DNA of 64,000 nucleotides, from positions 48,851,992 through 48,915,991 of the forward strand of contig NC_053142.1 of assembly GCF_016808335.1 (NCBI RefSeq), in the 5' to 3' direction. Below are positions 44,324 to 55,938 of this stretch, piece by piece. The DNA is from Panicum virgatum (taxonomy: Eukaryota; Streptophyta; Magnoliopsida; Poales; Poaceae). A model generated the notes under the pieces. The model was not told the origin of the DNA and ran no database searches. It saw only the letters and a program-made list of their open reading frames with translations. Each line of letters starts with the position of its first letter. Within the stretch, counting starts at the first letter, position 1. Position numbers and translations under genes: made by a program.

Positions 44324-47300
44324 TTAGGCATCAGCATGTATGGCAAGAGCGCTGAGTGCATCAGCACTCCCGACATTATCCAGACCAAAGAGGTCCCTGT
44401 AGCCACCAACAGCATCTTCTTTCAGCTTCCCGGTGAACTGCTCTGGAAACTTTGCAATCTTATCCTTTACCATCAGATCACCATCGTCCACCAACCCACA
44501 TTTTTTCATGAGCAACACCGTTGCCTGCTGCTCCATCGTTAGGTCAGTTTTTGGCTTGTTTGCAATCCGAATGCTCTTTCTTTTTGTTTGCGGCTGCTCC
44601 TTGGCTGTGCTTTCATTCAGATCCGGCCTGAAGCCCCTGGCGCAAGGAGGCGTCAGGAGCGCCCCTGCTATCTTGCTGTAAATCGGTGTTGGCGGCAGGC
44701 CTGCCTCCAGATTGCCTCCACTCTGACCAGGGTCGAGATCAACAGCATCCCCCATCGCCTGAGCCGGTTGGCCAGCACCCACCGCGCCAAACGGCCCACG
44801 AGAGTCCCGATCACAGCCCAGCCCAAGCTCAATAGGTAACACAGAACACTGGCCAGCTGCTCCGAACTTCTCCACCAGTTGGTCCCCCACCGACTCAGTA
44901 TCCACCACTTGCTGCTGCCCACCTTGCGGCCATGTGTCTTCATCAGTATCAACGCATGTCGAACAGTGACCAGCCAACGTTTGACCCTGGTCATCGTGCA
45001 CAGGGAGCTGGCCCACTCTCGCCCCCAGCAAGCTCTGGACCGTCTTCTCAGACTGTGGCGTTGCTGTCTCCTCCTGCTGGCGTCTGTCTTGTTGCGCAGC
45101 CTCCCTGCTAGCCTCCTCTCTCATTGGGTCTTGCGTTTCCTGAGTCGCAACAGGACTTTCACGAGAACGGCAAGGCAGGTCTGCACACCAGGAAGGCTCA
45201 TCTGCAGCCTGTCTTTTTAGGATAACCACGGGCACCTCCAACTCGGTCGCAACGCCGTCCTTGGTCAGGTCGGGCCCTTGCAACGCGGTCGCATCACCGA
45301 CCTTGGTCAGGTCACCGCTCATCTTCTTCGTTGCTTCAACGCTACCCCCTGGGCCCTGGCCATGCACGCCGGAGTACTGGCGCCCTCCAGCGCCACCACC
45401 ATATCTTCCTCTGTTCTCTCCCTGATGGTTGTCGCTGCCCCTCGCAAACCCATGCTGGCTCGGCGGCGGGAACTGCCTCAAGTCAAGTCTCCCGAATCCG
45501 CCGCCTCCACCCGACGGCGAGCGGTCACGCCTCCGCTCACCCAGCCGTTCATGCACAGGCACTCTCTTCTGTACAGGGTAGCCATCTGGTACGCCCAATT
45601 GCCAGACGAAGCGATGCTGTAGCGGCCATTCCACCTCCGGCTCATCATCCGAGATCCCGCTCCTGACGCTCGCGTAGCTATGATAAGAACTTCTTGGCGG
45701 TGTTGTGTAGTCAACGACACGATCAACATGCAGGAACACTCTATAGTTCAACAGCTGAGCTGTGCCGACGTGCGCCGCCGATCCACTCTGCTCGCCAAAG
45801 ACCTCCGCCGCGAACTCCGGCAGCTCCTCCACCTGAAGCGTTCCATCACGAGGAATGGAGTCTGGATCACCACAAGCGACCCAAACACAGAAACAAGCTT
45901 TCTCATCCTCCGTTGCCTTCTCATGATCGACGCTTTGGACGAAAGTGCGCCGATCAAACAATTGCCTCACGACCTCGATCTGCTCAGCATGAGGCGGCAC
46001 ACCCTCGATGCACACCCGAGCACGGTAGAACATGTTGCTAGCTGAAGCCCCAAACTGCCTGGTCCATGGCATAAGATGCAGCCGTGAGCGACCAAAGACA
46101 AGCAGTTCCCGCCCCAGGGCGGCATTCCTCTGTTGCTGCGTCTCGAACCGCAGCAAGTACGTCGCGGAACGGAGCTTCGAGACCTGAAGCAGATGCTCCG
46201 GAAGGCGCAGCTGGTTGGAAGCTCCCTGCTTGACAGCCTCACACGAAAGCCTCGCCGAGGCATCCATCTGAACCGCCACCAGAGTGTGGATCATGATGTC
46301 GCGCTCCGCCTCTCGCATGGCCGGCGAGCGTCGCACACAGGCCACCACCCTATTTGGGCGCCTCTCCGGCTCACCCGGGATGAAGTACTCCATCGGCGCC
46401 CTCCTCCTTGCAGTGGAGCTACCCTCGTCGCGGTCACCCGACTCCCTCCTGCGCTCTACACGACGCCCAGCCTCCGCACGTCGCCCGTCCGCCTCCTTGG
46501 CCTCCACTCGACGCCCAGCCTCCGCACGTCGCCCTTTCGCCTCCGTCGCCTCCTCACGACTCCTTGCCTCCGCCGTGCGCTCTGCTTGCTTTTGCGGCGC
46601 CTTGCAGTGACGAGCTTTGTGGCCTGACTTGGAGCAAAGAATGCACCGCGGCGGATCACGGCAGTGAGCAATGCGGTGGTCACGGGCAAAACAGTTGTAG
46701 CACCTTCCGTCCGCCTTGGACCTCAACAGCTGAAGAAAACTACTCCCGGCAGGCATGCGAGGGCCGAGACGATCCATAATGGTGGCCACCCGTACGCTGC
46801 CTCCGCCATGAATGCTCCCCTGCCGAGCCCCGAGACGCGACCACACAGGGCCACGCATAGCCCTGCGGCTCTCAGTATGCCACCTGCCATCCTCCTCACC
46901 GGACCTTGCAATAAATCTTGGACCGTGTTTAGTTGGGCGTTGTAAAGTTTTTAAAAAAACATCTTTCTACATTTGAAGTACTAAACATAGACTAATTACA
47001 AAAATAATTACAGAACTCGTCTGTAAATCGCGAGACGAATCTAGCGAGCCTAATTAATCCGTCATTAGAGGTTATTTACTGTAGCAATTTAGCATCTAAT
47101 TACAACCTAATTAGGTTCATTAGATTCGTCTCGCCATTTACAGACAACAGTCGCAATGTGTTTTTTATTTCGTCTAGATTTAAGTCTCCATGCAGGTGCC
47201 GGAAAAAAAAATTGGAATTTTGATTTTTTAACTAAACACGGCCAAGGCTTGAAAGTCCGCGGCCGCAGCAGTGCATCCCTTTAGGAGACCCGGTGCACCG

Positions 47301-47613
47301 CAGGCTTGACAACGACCGAACGGAGGCGCCGTCCAGTCTCCGTCGCAGCAGCCCCAACATCACCACGTCCGGCCGGGGAGCCCGGACGCGGCCCAGAATC
47401 CGGCGCAGGACTACCCTCGTCCTCGGAGGAATCACAGTAGTGAAGCTCAACGGCCTCCCCTTCGTCGGCTTGGAAAGCAGACCGGTCCGCGTGGCCCGAA
47501 GGAGAAGGGGGCTTGCCCGCCGGTGGGTCACCGAGCGGCGCTTTGGCTGGAGTGGGAGCCGGCGGTGGGTCACCGCACGGCGGCGGCGGCGGTGGTGGAG
47601 AAACCATTCTCAT
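44324..47613 (-). pseudogene. LINE ORF1 (gag-like, CCHC zinc knuckles), interrupted by a MITE and a stop
   Basis: The N-terminal part (47281-47613) is Pro/Gly/Asp-rich and ends at an in-frame TAA (HRVS*RDALL). The MITE follows, and the frame resumes as RFIARSGEEDG. The main block (44324-46858) has two knuckles, CYNCFARDHRIAHC and CILCSKSGHKARHC, and a very charged Ala/Glu/Arg segment. A conserved domain around LHLMPWTRQFGAS and RARVCIEGVPPHA follows, typical of plant LINE gag proteins. The C-terminus carries KSIRIANKPKTDLT, a motif seen near the end of many plant L1 ORF1 proteins. It would bind LINE RNA. Confidence 0.75.
46917..47246. mobile_element. MITE with GGCCGTGTTTAGTT-type ends, nested in LINE ORF1
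   Basis: Ends are (CTTGGA)CCGTGTTTAGTT on the left and AACTAAACACGG(CCAAG) on the right. This terminal sequence is abundant in grass genomes. The interior holds CTCGTCTGTAAATCGCGAGA and a partly mirrored TTCGTCTCGCCATTTACAGA. No clean target duplication was found. Confidence 0.7.
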
Positions 47614-48003
47614 GTTACCACTCTTTTTGACTTTTGCTGGTTAGCGTGAGACGTAGGCAATATTAACTACGATGCTTGCATTTGCTTCTTGATTTCACAT
47701 TAAAGGTAGCTTTGATCACAAGTTTATTCGCAGAGACAAGCACAGCTCTGCCATGAAGTCTATCTAACTCTGCATTCCATGGGTTTATTTGGATGCGTTC
47801 GGGAGCCAGGCAGCAATCCGGTTTACGATCAACCGTCAAGACTCACTCTCCCGCACGAGGGTGCCATGGCAGTTCCCGACTCCAAGACTGAAACTCGAAG
47901 CTGCAGCATCGTGTCGCTGGGTCTCGATTCTAGAACAACAACGCAACCAATTTGATCATTGTTCGTTCAGCTTGAACGAGGACGATGTTGTCTACCTCGT
48001 AGC

Positions 48004-48593
48004 TGTTGACGCTTTTTACAGGCCAACACACGATCGCGCTAGGTCGCGCGACGCGAGGTGGGGCTCCTTGCAGCACCTCCTGCGTGGAGCGGTCAGACCG
48101 GTCAGAGGGACCGGTCAGACCGGTCGCCGTGCAGAACGGCGACGATCCTACGAACGCTCGCCCGGGAGGAACCCCGTCGGGGCAAGCGCGTGTAGGATTG
48201 CCCTAGGCTCGGCAGGCCAGCTAGGGCGTCCTCAAACGCCATGGAGACGAGAGGAGAACAGCATGTCGATGTTGGAAAAGTAGGGTAAAGATAAAAAGGA
48301 TAAAAGATGTGTTTTTGATAGATTCGATTGGGTTCCCCCTTCAATCGGCCGTGACCCTTTATATTTATAGGGTGGGGAAGACATACCCCGCAAGAAATCC
48401 TGTTTACAGATCTAAATCTATTAAGAACTCTAATTGTACTCGGACTCCTCCTAGACCGGTCAGACCGGTCGGACCTACCGGTCAGATCGGTTGGTCATGC
48501 CAGACCGTCTACAGACGCCTAGACCGGTCAGACCGCCTGGACACACCGGTCAAACCGGTCTGTTCAGGTTACTGCCAATTTTGGTCGTCAACA
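48004..48593 (-). repeat. 3' LTR
   Basis: 590 bp, TG...CA ends. Contains many ACCGGTC/GACCGGT palindromic units and a TATATTTATAG box (plus-strand view about 48359). Slightly longer than the 5' LTR because of extra CCGGTC units. Confidence 0.92.
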
Positions 48594-48793
48594 TATGCCC
48601 CCCTGTTTTTTTGTGATGCTAGCATGCCAAAAAACACTTCTCTGGACCAAAATTGTCTAAGGGCGACGATTAACAATACGTCGGCCATACATTATATTTA
48701 AACATGCTAAAATAGCCGAACTAAGAGAGCTAGCATGTAACAATTTCTAGCTTACGATCAGCAAACTATTTCGGCTTTATATTCCTTAACATG

Positions 48794-50389
48794 TTCAATA
48801 ACAAAAATCTTGTGACGGCCAATGCGGCCGATTATACAAATCATAGCTCCTTGGTAAAGTATAAAACTGATAATCATAATATGGCAGCCAAGGATTATGA
48901 CCAAACCATGGATTAAGCAAACCTGAATATGCAGACCATGGTACATGCATCGACGGGATGAATGACGAAGACCAATATGATGACCGTTGATGCTTTCTTG
49001 ATCTTGGTGATGAAGAACTCCTTTTTCGTTTGCCTTCCAATTGATTGCTTTGTTTTTGCGCAGATATCTTCTTGTATTTATCCAGAAGCTCCTCAAAGGT
49101 CGGTTTGATCCTATTTTTTGCACCACCAGACTTTCCAGGTTCAGACCGGTCTGACCGGTCTGACAAACCGGTTAGACCGGTCCTGTCAGAACCGATATAG
49201 ATGCTCTTATCTTGCCCCCCAGCCGAATTTGAATATTGTTCGACTATATTGTTTGAAGTATGGTCTCCATTGGGGACAATCTGAGCAACGGAACTAGCCT
49301 ATGTTTCTTCAACGGTCGGCTTTTCTTTATCTTGTGTCAAATCTGAATTTTTATTGAATCGCCCATCTTTTTTGACACGATAAACTTGCTTGATCACCAT
49401 GTGTTTCTTTTTCTGTACAGGCCGATTTTTTGGATCAAAACGGCCATTATTTGTAGGTGATGACTTACTAATTGCCGGCTCTCTATAGGTAATATAATTT
49501 GGGCACAAATATGTAGGAAGAGACGGTATATATGAATTAAAATACCATGACGGATAAAAACAAGGCATGCTATAATAAGACCCGTATGGTATATGTGTAG
49601 ACGACCTATGTGATGAAAACAGCACTGAATTAGGAAAATTATTCGTCTGCCGATTCCGATCATGGAATTGTTGTCTTGGAGTAGATCTTGAGTGTTTTGG
49701 ATGTTTTAGCAGACTAGCATCATTATTTCGTTTTCTGAATTTAGCCGGAAGATCTCCAAGAAAGGCTTCAGCTTTTCCTTTTGATGCTTGTGACGGCCTT
49801 TGGATTCAATAGTTTTCCAAACACCAATCTCTGGTTTCTTGGGCTTAACCATCTTAGGTTTCGATTTATTCTGCAAAACCCTAGATGAGCCGCTTAGACC
49901 GGTCTTAAGACCGGTCAGACTGGTTGCAGTGCAACCAGCAGATTTGTCTTTGTTTTGTTGCCCCCCGAGCGTTGAAGTACTAAATTTAGTCTCTGTGTTC
50001 TTGCTAGGGGATTTTGGTTCAATAATTTCGGCTTGGGACGGCCGAATTGTATCTTGACCAGCAACATCAGGCAAATTTTTACAAAGATTATTAGCCGGCT
50101 TTTCAATAACCGACTTTTGAACAACAGGAGCTTGAATTGAACTATCTATTTGATTAATCAAATCTTTGACAACACTGGATATAACATTAGATAAAGTACC
50201 TGAGGATCGCATCTCCATTAATATTTCAATGGTGGATGGAATCTGACACTCCTTTATCTTCTTGACTCCTTGCTCTATATAGCAGCGAGACAAGAATAAT
50301 CTTTTAACTGCTCCATCGTATTCTCGCTTATACTCCTCAAGTAGCTTATCACGTGCCGCCATATGGCTAGGGTTTGAAAAATCGGTCAT
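48794..50389 (-). pseudogene. Gag-like open frame of the LTR retrotransposon, broken
   Basis: It starts at 50389 (MTDFSNPSHMAARDKLLEEY) directly after the 5' LTR and leader. It is open for 227 residues with coiled, Lys-rich sequence. Later segments in other frames (49299-49625 rich in Tyr/Pro/Ser; 48795-49166 with KPTFEELLDKYKKISAQ) look like the same protein after frameshifts or splicing. No protease, reverse transcriptase, RNase H or integrase motif was found. Such proteins are common in short grass retrotransposons mobilised by partner elements. Confidence 0.55.
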
Positions 50390-50428
50390 GATAACCTGAT
50401 TCTCTTCCCCAGCGGAGTCGTCAAAATA

Positions 50429-50987
50429 TGTTGACGCCTTTTACGGGCCAACACACGATCGCGCTAGGTCGCGCGACGCGAGGAGGGGCTCCTTGCAGCA
50501 CCTCCTGCATGAAGCGGTCAGACTGGTCAGAGGGACCGGTCAGACCGGTCGCCGTGCAGAACGGCGACGATCCTACGAACGCTCGCCCTGGAGGAACCCC
50601 GTCGGGGCAAGCGCGTGTAGGGTTGCCCTAGGCTCGGCAGGCCAGCTAGGGCGTCCTCAAACGCCATGGAGACGAGAGGAGAACAGCATGTCGAGGTTGG
50701 AAAAGTAGGGTAAAGATAAAAATGATAAAAGATGTGTTTTTGATAGATTCGATTGGGTTCCCCCTTCAATCAGCCGTGACCCTTTATATTTATAGAGTGG
50801 GGAAGACTTACCCCGCAAGAAATCCTGTTTACAGATCTAAATCTATTAAGAACTCTAATTGTACTCGGACTCCTCCTAGACCGGTCAGACCGGTTGGTCA
50901 TGCCAGACCGTCTACAGACGCCTAGACCGGTCAGACCGCCTGGACAGACCGGTCTGTTCAGGTTACTGCCAATTTTGGTCGTCAACA
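50429..50987 (-). repeat. 5' LTR
   Basis: 559 bp, TG...CA ends. By eye it is nearly identical to the other LTR except for a few substitutions and loss of short CCGGTC-containing segments, which points to a recent insertion. Confidence 0.92.
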
Positions 50988-51137
50988 GTAGCCAAGGTTG
51001 GGCCACGGGACAAAAGGGCATGTGTGCTCGCTGTTAACTTCAAGAACAAGAGGCTCCAATATGTGGGCGTATCACTCTGCGAAACTCTGTGCTACATGAA
51101 CAGTAACATCTCCAAGTTTTTTTTGTTACAACACTAG

Positions 51138-51683
51138 GTATTACTATTCCTAAGCACAGCACCGTGCATGTATCTATCTCTGATTGCATTTGCAAAACTT
51201 TCTTGGCCTACATTTTTGTTGAAAGGAAACTAGGAAAGTAAAAGAGTATCTTGTTACATATTTTGCTTCATGGACAATGTTTAGAAAAAAAAGGGGGCAA
51301 ATTGCAGATTTGCCACTATTTTGACCTCCTAACTGGAATCTGCCATTAAAGAAACGTAGACTTGCAAAATTGCCACTCAACCATCCAAGGACCTATTCCA
51401 TCTGCCACTGCTTCCCCTCAACCTCAAGATCATCCAACATGGTTCCAAGTTCCAACAATTAAGCCATGAATTCCACCTGAAATTGTGCAGATCCGTTGAC
51501 ACCAATACATGACAACATTAAGACGCAGAAATAGTGGAAACTGAAGAAGAGGAGGAGGTGAGCTTGAATTAACAAGTAATGAAGATTACCTGGTGCTAAT
51601 CAGTTCCATCATATTGAGTTTCAAGTAACCAGGCATAGTTAAAGAAAAGGGCCTGCCCATTCCAGGAACGTGACACCACACAG
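51138..51683. other. Intergenic / 3' UTR of the PLP-enzyme gene
   Basis: Non-coding. The right half is presumably the minus-strand 3' UTR of the downstream gene. Nothing else recognised. Confidence 0.5.
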
Positions 51684-54121
51684 TTATATGACCTTCAGAA
51701 CTTCAGTGAGGACAAGCGCCCATTGTGTCCAATGTGTTCCTCCCTGCGCCAGTACATTTCAAGGGTGACAGCCAGTATAAGATATGAGGAAAGCTTTTAT
51801 TTGGTGTCTCAGGGCTAAGATTCTCATCACCAGATTAATACTAACTTGAACCACTTGTGCACATAACATAGCAAGCAAATAAGAGATTAAACACAACGCA
51901 ACGACCCTGAGTAAAAGTTAAATCAGGATCTCAGGTTACCTGGCAGAAGATGGCATATGGATCTCTCAAGGGCCCATCACATGATAGTTCACTTGTGCTT
52001 CCATCTATGAATGTCCCGTCGGCAAAAATGACCTGATTTCAGTGGGTTAATCACTTTGGTTGCTTCGTTTAACAGGGCACCATTTAATGTTGGAACGAGT
52101 CTCTCTTTCATCAGAAACTAAATTTGCGAAATAAACTTTATGTACATTGTAATACAAATGATAGCAGGAAGGTAAGAGCAATGCAATGATGAAAGGTATA
52201 GAAAGCTACAAACACACCTCTGAAGCATAGCCAGGAGTTTCCCCAGCAGTTGGTTTAACAAATGACCCTACTGGGCAAGTTTGTTGCACCACTTCACAGA
52301 ATGCTATGAGTCTCTCCCTGTTACCAAGCTCCACTGCCTGCAATTTTATTTTTAAGTCTTCATTATTTATTGAACTTAAAATTCCTGAATACTTGCTATC
52401 GCTGAAATGCGCAATATGAAATGTTGTAAGGAGGTTTGGCCTTCTGTTTAACCTGCACAATATCATGGCGAGGAACCCTTGGAAGTGGTTGAACTCTGTA
52501 GCCCTTGGCTGACATGACTTCCGCAATTAGCAAACCTCCCTATGGATCATACTATATCATCAATTGCATATATAGTATCGTCGCAGATGTGAGAATTAAG
52601 AACCTACTTTTATTGCTTCTCCAACCATTTGTGGAGCAAGAAACAAGCCTTGAAAAAGCGAACGCATAACATGGCCAGGTGTTGATCCAAATTCTACTCC
52701 AAGGCCAGGGGCAGATAGGCGAGCAGCAGCTGCTTCAACAAAATTTCTCTTCCCAGCAACATAACCCCCACAAGGCGCAATAGTTCCACCCGGATTCTTT
52801 ATCAAACTACCAGCAATCAAGTCTGCTCCCTGCCATGAAAACACACAATGAACAGAGGTAGAGCTAACCTTAGTGAGATGGTGATAATCAAGGACATACC
52901 ACCATTGCAGGTTCAGATGTCTCAACAAATTCACCATAGCAATTGTCAACCATCACCATGCAGTTTGGGTTTTGCAACTGCAGAGATCCAAATGATGAAA
53001 ATTGTCAGCACACAAAAGCTAATATAGATACAGAAGGTTGCTGGGCCCCAGACAGAAAGTAATCTTGCCTTGATCAAACTTATAGCTCTGTGAATATCTG
53101 CTACACTTAAGCTCTTGCGCCAAGAGTACCCACATGATCTCTGAATGAAGGCACATCCAGTTTCTGGTCTGATGGCACAAGCAAGAGCTTCCCAATCAAG
53201 GCCACCGTCTGCTGCGAGCTACAACTGAAGAACCATCAGTAACCCATCCTCAGCACGAGGCAACACAGTTAACCATCTAAATGTACTCTTAAGGGAGATA
53301 TCTACAGACCGGAACTTCTCGGTACGCCACTCCAAAGTCTTTGAGTGATCCTACATTGGCCGACCCCCTGATCCCAATCACCTCCTCTAAGGTGTCGTAC
53401 GGATGCCCAGCGACTGCCAGGAGCTGCAGGAATTCAGCATTCATCAGTCTGAAATGCCAATCAGAAGCAGTGCCAAGACTTGTTCGTTCAGTTCAATTCA
53501 TCCCTTACCTCATGCCCAGGCCTCAGAAGCGCAAATAGCGCACAGGCAATGGCGTGCGTGCCGGAGAAGAACTGGCAACGATGGAGGAATTTGTACATCA
53601 GATAGGAGCTCGGTCAGACAGAGGTAAGCAACGAATGGAGCGAAACGAGACAATGTAGTGTGTTAAAGCCTCAAAGGTGGAACCTGGGGGCGCACAATGG
53701 CGGCCTCGGCGCCGACGATTTCGGCGAATACGGCGTCCAGCGCCTCCCGGCCGCCGCCATCGTCGTGGCCGTACCCCGTCGACCCACCGAAATGCTGAGC
53801 AAACGCGTTTGCTAGCGGAGTGAGCTCGGATGCCAGGCAGATGAGCCGTAGAGGAGTAGAGTGAAACGAGTGGGTTACGTGCGGGGCGACGCGGGCGCGG
53901 CGGAAGGCGGCGGCGACGCGGGAAGAGTTGAGGGCGAGGGCGCGGTCGACGGCGCGGAACTCCGCCTGCAGCGACTCCGCCGCGTGGGACACGTCCGGGT
54001 GGAACGCCACGTCAGACGCCCCGGCCGCGACCGCGCGACACCGGCCGCCGCGCAGGGAGGGAGAGGCACGAGGCCGCGCCCACGCGAGGGGGGTCGAGCA
54101 GCAGCCGCCGGTGGCCGTCAT
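51684..54121 (-). CDS. PLP-dependent aluminium-resistance / methionine gamma-lyase-like protein
   Basis: Ten coding exons on the minus strand: 53684-54121, 53509-53571, 53310-53423, 53069-53218, 52900-52977, 52608-52829, 52453-52539, 52218-52337, 51940-52032, 51684-51743. All phases close, giving 474 residues. The N-terminus is Ala/Arg/Ser-rich and could be a plastid transit peptide. The body matches the 'aluminium resistance protein' branch of PLP enzymes: HFGGSTGYGHDDGGGREALD, FFSGTHAIACALFALLRPG, FIQRSCGYSWRKSLSV, MVMVDNCYGEFVE and the lysine loop DLIAGSLIKNPGGTIAPCGG (Schiff-base Lys in LIKNPGG). Later motifs are GVEFGSTPGHVMRSLFQGLF and GGTHWTQWALVL. The substrate in plants is not known. 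The intron after exon 4 uses a GC donor (ATCAAG|GCAAGA). An upstream in-frame ATG at 54253 is less likely as start. Confidence 0.9.
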
Positions 54122-54482
54122 CGCCGCGGCCGCAGCAAGCAAGTGAACCAACCAACCCCGACCGGCGCCGGCGGGGTTCGCTCTGGCGATTATCCTTGCG
54201 GTCGCTTCGCTCGTGGGCTGCGGGTTGCCGCGTAAAATGGGCCGGCCCGTCACGCGCGGATCTGGATGGGCCTGATTCCGTCCGCTCAGGCCCGTTTAGA
54301 TCAACAGCGTAGGCCCGGCGGCCATTGCGTGGGCGTGCACGCTTGCAAGGCCACGCCCAGTCGCTCGCCCACCCACCGAAATGGCAACGCTTGCAGCATC
54401 AGGCCCCGGCCCGGGCTCCATCGTCCCGTCCTTGTTGCTTATCTCGGGATGCCAAGCCAAAGCTGTGGTAGCCTAGCACCAT

Positions 54483-54571
<89 letters not shown>

Positions 54572-55260
54572 GCGCACCTACTCAGAAGAGAAAATGGCCG
54601 GGGCTTGCAAGTTTTGCAAATGAGGTGCGTGCCGGCCATTGTCACAAAGTCGGGTTGGTTCATACACCCATGGCCACGGTTTGCCAGCGACTGAGCTACG
54701 GTCTACGGACATGTCAGATTCTATCACACAAACACCCTTGTCTCACTGACAAGTTGGGTCATATTTGTGCCGCTAACGTGTATCAAGTGGCAAATTATTG
54801 CCCGGTTAGCGAAGAAAGGAACGAACAGCGGCTTAATTCGAGTCAAAAATATGACATGCATTCGAGTCAAAAAGATGACATGCTCCCCAAAGATGACAAA
54901 AGTAGTGCTCATATGGTCACGTTGATCAGTCACTCTCACGACAGGGACCAGGGCGGCAAACCGAGATACTCGGTCGGTTCGGTTCCCCGGTTTCGGCTTG
55001 AAAGGCTTCAAAAAGACATGTCAAAGTCAAGCAGCCATATCTTCTGCCGCACGGCTGCGTTCGCTATTGAACCGCTGTTCGGATCGTCCGAAACTTCGTC
55101 CCCCTCAATAATGGCTTGAACGCTGTTCGGATCGTCCGTTATATCCAGATGCAATTACCAAGCAACTCATCAGTGAATTTCGATGCTTGTTGGATTCTGT
55201 TGCAAATTTCTGCCTTGTCCCAGAGGAGTGTGTTAGCTGCAGTGTAGTGTGCTAACACCT
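54122..55260. other. Promoter side of the PLP-enzyme gene and intergenic DNA
   Basis: Apart from the GA microsatellite, contains short local duplications (CGAGTCAAAAATATGACATG near 54839 and a close copy near 54863; CGCTGTTCGGATCGTCCG near 55071 and 55120). No gene seen. Confidence 0.5.
54485..54569. repeat. (GA)n microsatellite, about 85 bp
   Basis: Uninterrupted GA dinucleotides. It lies about 360 bases upstream of the start of the minus-strand PLP-enzyme gene. Confidence 0.98.
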
Positions 55261-55448
55261 CATCACTTCTCATTCTTTTTCTTCTGTCTGAATCATGAGG
55301 CGAAATGGTGGCGCCATTTTGTGCACCAACGTCATCACTACAGGAGGAAGAAGACATCACTTCTCATTCTTTTTCTTCTGTCTGAATCATGAGGCGAAAT
55401 GGTGGCGCCATTTTGTGCACCAACGTCATCACTACAGGAGGAAGAAGA
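55261..55448. repeat. Perfect 94-bp tandem duplication
   Basis: Units 55261-55354 and 55355-55448 are identical by eye. Each contains the palindromic GGTGGCGCC. No coding frame supported. Confidence 0.9.
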
Positions 55449-55938
55449 TCATGGACTGGTTACTACAAGTTTATAGCTGTAATTCATTTTTTTAGCTTTA
55501 TAACTGATTTCAGAACTGTATCTAGCATATTTTAAATAAAATACACATCGTTTGTTTTTAATTTTTTGTCATATCCCAAGGTGCCGTTCCGGAACGTCGC
55601 AGGTTCATCATTTTTGTCCAAAAGTAATCATCATTCGATATTGTAAAACTGCGCCAATGCGACAATGGGACAGTCGAGACCTTGGGCAATGGTGGTGGGG
55701 GAGGTCGGGCACAGTCGAGTTGGTCCATTGACACTGTTCGGATTTCGGGACAACAGTCTTCGACAATGGGACAACAGTCCATTGACCGCAGTGGTTGGAT
55801 TGTCGCTGTACGTCCACGGCCTGACCTTCCTATCATGAGGATCTCTGCATACAGCACGTGCTGGTAACCCAAGCATGTCACTATGTCAGGCCGTGGACAG
55901 GTGCGTGGACTATATATTCATCTCCAGATGCAATTACC
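55449..55938. other. Region left of the inverted duplication, with two short inverted repeats
   Basis: Contains a 31-bp block (55679-55709) that is the exact inverse of 55944-55974 in the arm. A 14-bp inverted pair GTCCACGGCCTGAC (55812-55825) / GTCAGGCCGTGGAC (55885-55898) is also present. Short repeats of GACAATGGGACA and ACAGTCCATTGAC style occur between. No gene. Confidence 0.6.

Larger units (their letters stand above)
36035..47620 (-). mobile_element. Near full-length L1-type LINE, minus orientation, with two nested insertions
   Basis: The 3' end is a poly(A) tail (T11-T12 on the plus strand at about 36035) and the 5' end is near 47620. The flanks share CTCTTTTTGACTTTT: at 36024 onward it runs into the T tract, and at 47621-47635 it is complete. 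This is a target duplication of at least 11 bases. Removing the MULE at 38999-43357 and the MITE at 46917-47246 leaves about 6.9 kb. The order is ORF1 (gag-like), ORF2 endonuclease, reverse transcriptase, then a zinc-binding RT-associated domain, as in plant L1 elements. Confidence 0.88.
48004..50987 (-). mobile_element. Small non-autonomous LTR retrotransposon, TSD GTAGC
   Basis: Two direct LTRs (48004-48593 and 50429-50987) begin TGTTGACG and end CGTCAACA. Perfect 5-bp duplications GTAGC occur at 47999-48003 and 50988-50992. A polypurine tract (minus strand AAAAAAACAGGGGGGCATA) abuts the 48004-48593 LTR, so that is the 3' LTR and the element points leftward. A possible primer-binding site (GACGACTCCGCTGGGGA, minus strand) lies just inside the other LTR. 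Only an anonymous gag-like reading is present, with no pol genes. Confidence 0.92.
47789..51137 (+). pseudogene. Fragment of a grass protein gene (possibly DUF1618), split by an LTR retrotransposon
   Basis: The frame reads FTINRQDSLSRTRVPWQFPT ... WVSILEQQ ... NEDDVVYLVA up to 48003. With one copy of the 5-base duplication GTAGC removed, it continues after the retrotransposon as KVGPRDKRACVLAVNFKNKR and LQYVGVSLCET, to a stop at 51135-51137. The pattern 'DDVVYL...K...DK.A.V.AV' recalls the C-terminal half of DUF1618 proteins. No complete gene is present and the upstream half is absent. Confidence 0.4.

Noticed and set aside
44879..46779. Plus-strand frames across the LINE ORF1 region.
   Set aside because: Shadows of the minus-strand gag-like frame, with no recognisable domain.
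54122..54253. Upstream in-frame ATG of the PLP-enzyme gene (MTGRPILRG...).
   Set aside because: The extra 44 residues are encoded by likely 5' UTR. The start at 54121 gives a normal transit-like N-terminus. Not excluded without cDNA.
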